From assembly GCF_030817415.1 (NCBI RefSeq), contig NZ_JAUSZI010000002.1:1364001-1428000 (forward strand): a DNA stretch of 64,000 nucleotides. The letters run 5' to 3'. The stretch comes from Streptomyces umbrinus. GTDB taxonomy: Bacteria > Actinomycetota > Actinomycetes > Streptomycetales > Streptomycetaceae. Positions 62,861-64,000 of the stretch are shown here, piece by piece. Numbering within the stretch: position 1 is the first letter of the stretch; each line of letters begins with the position of its first letter. The position numbers were made by a program, and so were the translations under genes. Under the pieces are notes generated by a model. It was not told the DNA's origin. It did not search any database and saw only the letters and a program-made list of their open reading frames with translations.

Positions 62861-64000
62861 CTAGTTGAACTCCGCCGCCATCCACGAGGACAGCTCCGCC
62901 CGCGCCGCGCTGAGCACCGCAGCGGACGGGGCCGTCGCACCGTTGGTGACGAGGGCGTAGTGCAGCGCGCCCGAGTCCGCCGCGGTGAGCAACAGCCGCC
63001 GACTACCCGTGCCACCCGGCTCGGCCGCCACGGCGATCGGAGTGGTTCGGGTGTACGCGGGCGGACCGAACACCGTCCCGAGGTCGGAGACCACCGTGGT
63101 CGACGCGTTCGGGAAGGACGCCGGAAGATGCAGTTCCGTCGGCTCGGCACTGCCGTCGGAGCGCCAGACCTGCAGCGCGTACTGACCCGAACCCACCAGT
63201 TGGGCGACATTCGGCAGGGAACTCGGCACCGGGTTCCACGTCAGTGTCGTGGAGCCGTCCCGTGAGCGGTCCTCGTAGGTGAAGGCGAGCGAGCGGCCCG
63301 CCGTGGCGCTGGGGTAGACGCGGTCGAGCATCCGCGCGTCCTGGCGCAGCACGGCCTTGCCGGAGTCGTCGAGGCGTACCGCGGACAGGTCCTCGTCGTT
63401 CCAGGCGTCGCCCTCGGTCTGCACCTCGTTCGGGTTGTCGTTCATCAGCTCGTGGTGGCGGCCGTTGTAGATGTCCCACTGCCACTGGGAGCCGGACAGG
63501 ACGGGACCCGAACTCGCCGGGTTTGCCCACCAGTTGGCTCCCTTCACCCGGGAGTCGAGGGCCTGGTACATCGCCTTGTAGACCGTCGGCGCCTTGTCGG
63601 AGACGGAGCCGGCGAGCGGGTGCCCGAACTCGCTGATGATCGCCGTCGTCCCGGTGGCCGTGGCCCGGTCGCGGATGGTGCCGAAGTCGCCGACGTACTG
63701 ACCGTCCTCGGCCTTGCCCCACATGAAGACGCCGGAGATGGCCTTCTGGTCGTAGAAGTGGGTGTTGAAGACGTAGCGCGACCCGAGGGTCGAGTCGAGC
63801 AGTCCGCCCTCCTGCTTCTGGAAGTCGATGTTGGCGTTCCAGAACAGGTTCGGCTCGACGAAGGCCGGCTTGGCCTGCCAGCCCGCCGCGTCCATCCGGG
63901 CGCGGAACTTGACGTAGAACGGCCACAGGACGTCCTTCTCCCACGCCCGGCTGGTCTGGCCCGAGTCGTAGGTTCCCGCGTGCGGCTCGTTCCACGGGTC
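62861..64000 (-). CDS. GH5-like glycoside hydrolase, C-terminal part (runs off the window)
   Basis: The frame is open to base 64000, so the N-terminus lies beyond the window; the stop is at 62861. The acid/base Glu is in DPWNEPHAGTYD and the nucleophile Glu in AIISEFGHPLAG, the strand 4 and strand 7 pair of clan GH-A. SQWQWDIYNGRHHELMNDN is typical of endoglycoceramidase-like GH5 members. A C-terminal beta domain (TLTWNPVPSS, PTELHLPASFPNASTTVVSD) follows. It probably attacks beta-linked glycans or glycolipids, likely outside the cell. Confidence 0.85.
   Translation of the reverse strand, partial: DPWNEPHAGTYDSGQTSRAWEKDVLWPFYVKFRARMDAAGWQAKPAFVEPNLFWNANIDFQKQEGGLLDSTLGSRYVFNTHFYDQKAISGVFMWGKAEDGQYVGDFGTIRDRATATGTTAIISEFGHPLAGSVSDKAPTVYKAMYQALDSRVKGANWWANPASSGPVLSGSQWQWDIYNGRHHELMNDNPNEVQTEGDAWNDEDLSAVRLDDSGKAVLRQDARMLDRVYPSATAGRSLAFTYEDRSRDGSTTLTWNPVPSSLPNVAQLVGSGQYALQVWRSDGSAEPTELHLPASFPNASTTVVSDLGTVFGPPAYTRTTPIAVAAEPGGTGSRRLLLTAADSGALHYALVTNGATAPSAAVLSAARAELSSWMAAEFN

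Overview
The window is high-GC actinobacterial DNA. GC-rich third codon positions, GTG and TTG starts, frequent 4-base stop/start overlaps and long GC hairpins without U-tracts all point to a Streptomyces. Family types also fit: LAL-type LuxR, PucR pair, ECF sigma factors including an ECF41 type, S. exfoliatus-type lipase, MT0933-like small protein, many secreted enzymes. Gene content is accessory (secreted hydrolases, a lipid/polyketide cluster, many one-component regulators) with only scattered housekeeping-like genes (FolD paralogue, second CtaD, RNase H). No tRNA, rRNA, CRISPR array or insertion sequence was seen.

Layout. 1-9.5 kb: end of a membrane-anchored serine protease, a large LuxR regulator, then a run of three alpha/beta hydrolases, a metallo-beta-lactamase-fold protein, a DUF89 phosphatase and a secreted protein. 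9.4-11.5 kb: MFS exporter with its TetR repressor and a near-perfect operator. 11.5-25.5 kb: secreted and membrane hypotheticals, DUF3105, ankyrin protein, two divergent PucR regulators, a lipase/cutinase, a secreted hydrolase, a small antitoxin-like protein, RNase H with a zinc-binding tail, an RpiR regulator. 25.5-27.6 kb: TetR regulator and DUF35 zinc-ribbon gene sharing one operator motif, and a DinB-like protein.

The centrepiece is 27.6-43.3 kb on the minus strand: six genes joined by stop/start overlaps or gaps of 1-3 bases. They encode a 2417-residue synthase (two flavin-oxidoreductase-like domains, KS, AT, ACP, KR), a 1631-residue synthase (KS, AT, DH, phosphopantetheinyl transferase), a free ACP, an alpha/beta hydrolase, a glycosyltransferase and a zinc-ribbon methyltransferase. 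Together they hold a full set of activities for iterative chain building with complete reduction, in the manner of PUFA/heterocyst-glycolipid synthases, plus self-activation, release, glycosylation and methylation. A glycosylated long-chain lipid is the best guess; the product is unknown. Across a 900-base AT-richer gap lies a divergent TPR-protein/prenyl diphosphate synthase pair behind a GTATAC palindrome.

46-64 kb: a secreted beta-helix protein, small proteins, a SnoaL-like protein, a divergent MarR/TPR pair, FolD, an ECF sigma factor with a membrane partner, an orphan cytochrome oxidase subunit I with a small membrane protein, an ECF41 sigma factor divergent from an NmrA-like reductase, a GT1 glycosyltransferase, an M6 metalloprotease, a TetR/beta-propeller pair and the C-terminal part of a GH5-like glycosidase. 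Three copies of one interspersed intergenic repeat lie in 51-63 kb, and one of them forms the 3' end of a coding region.
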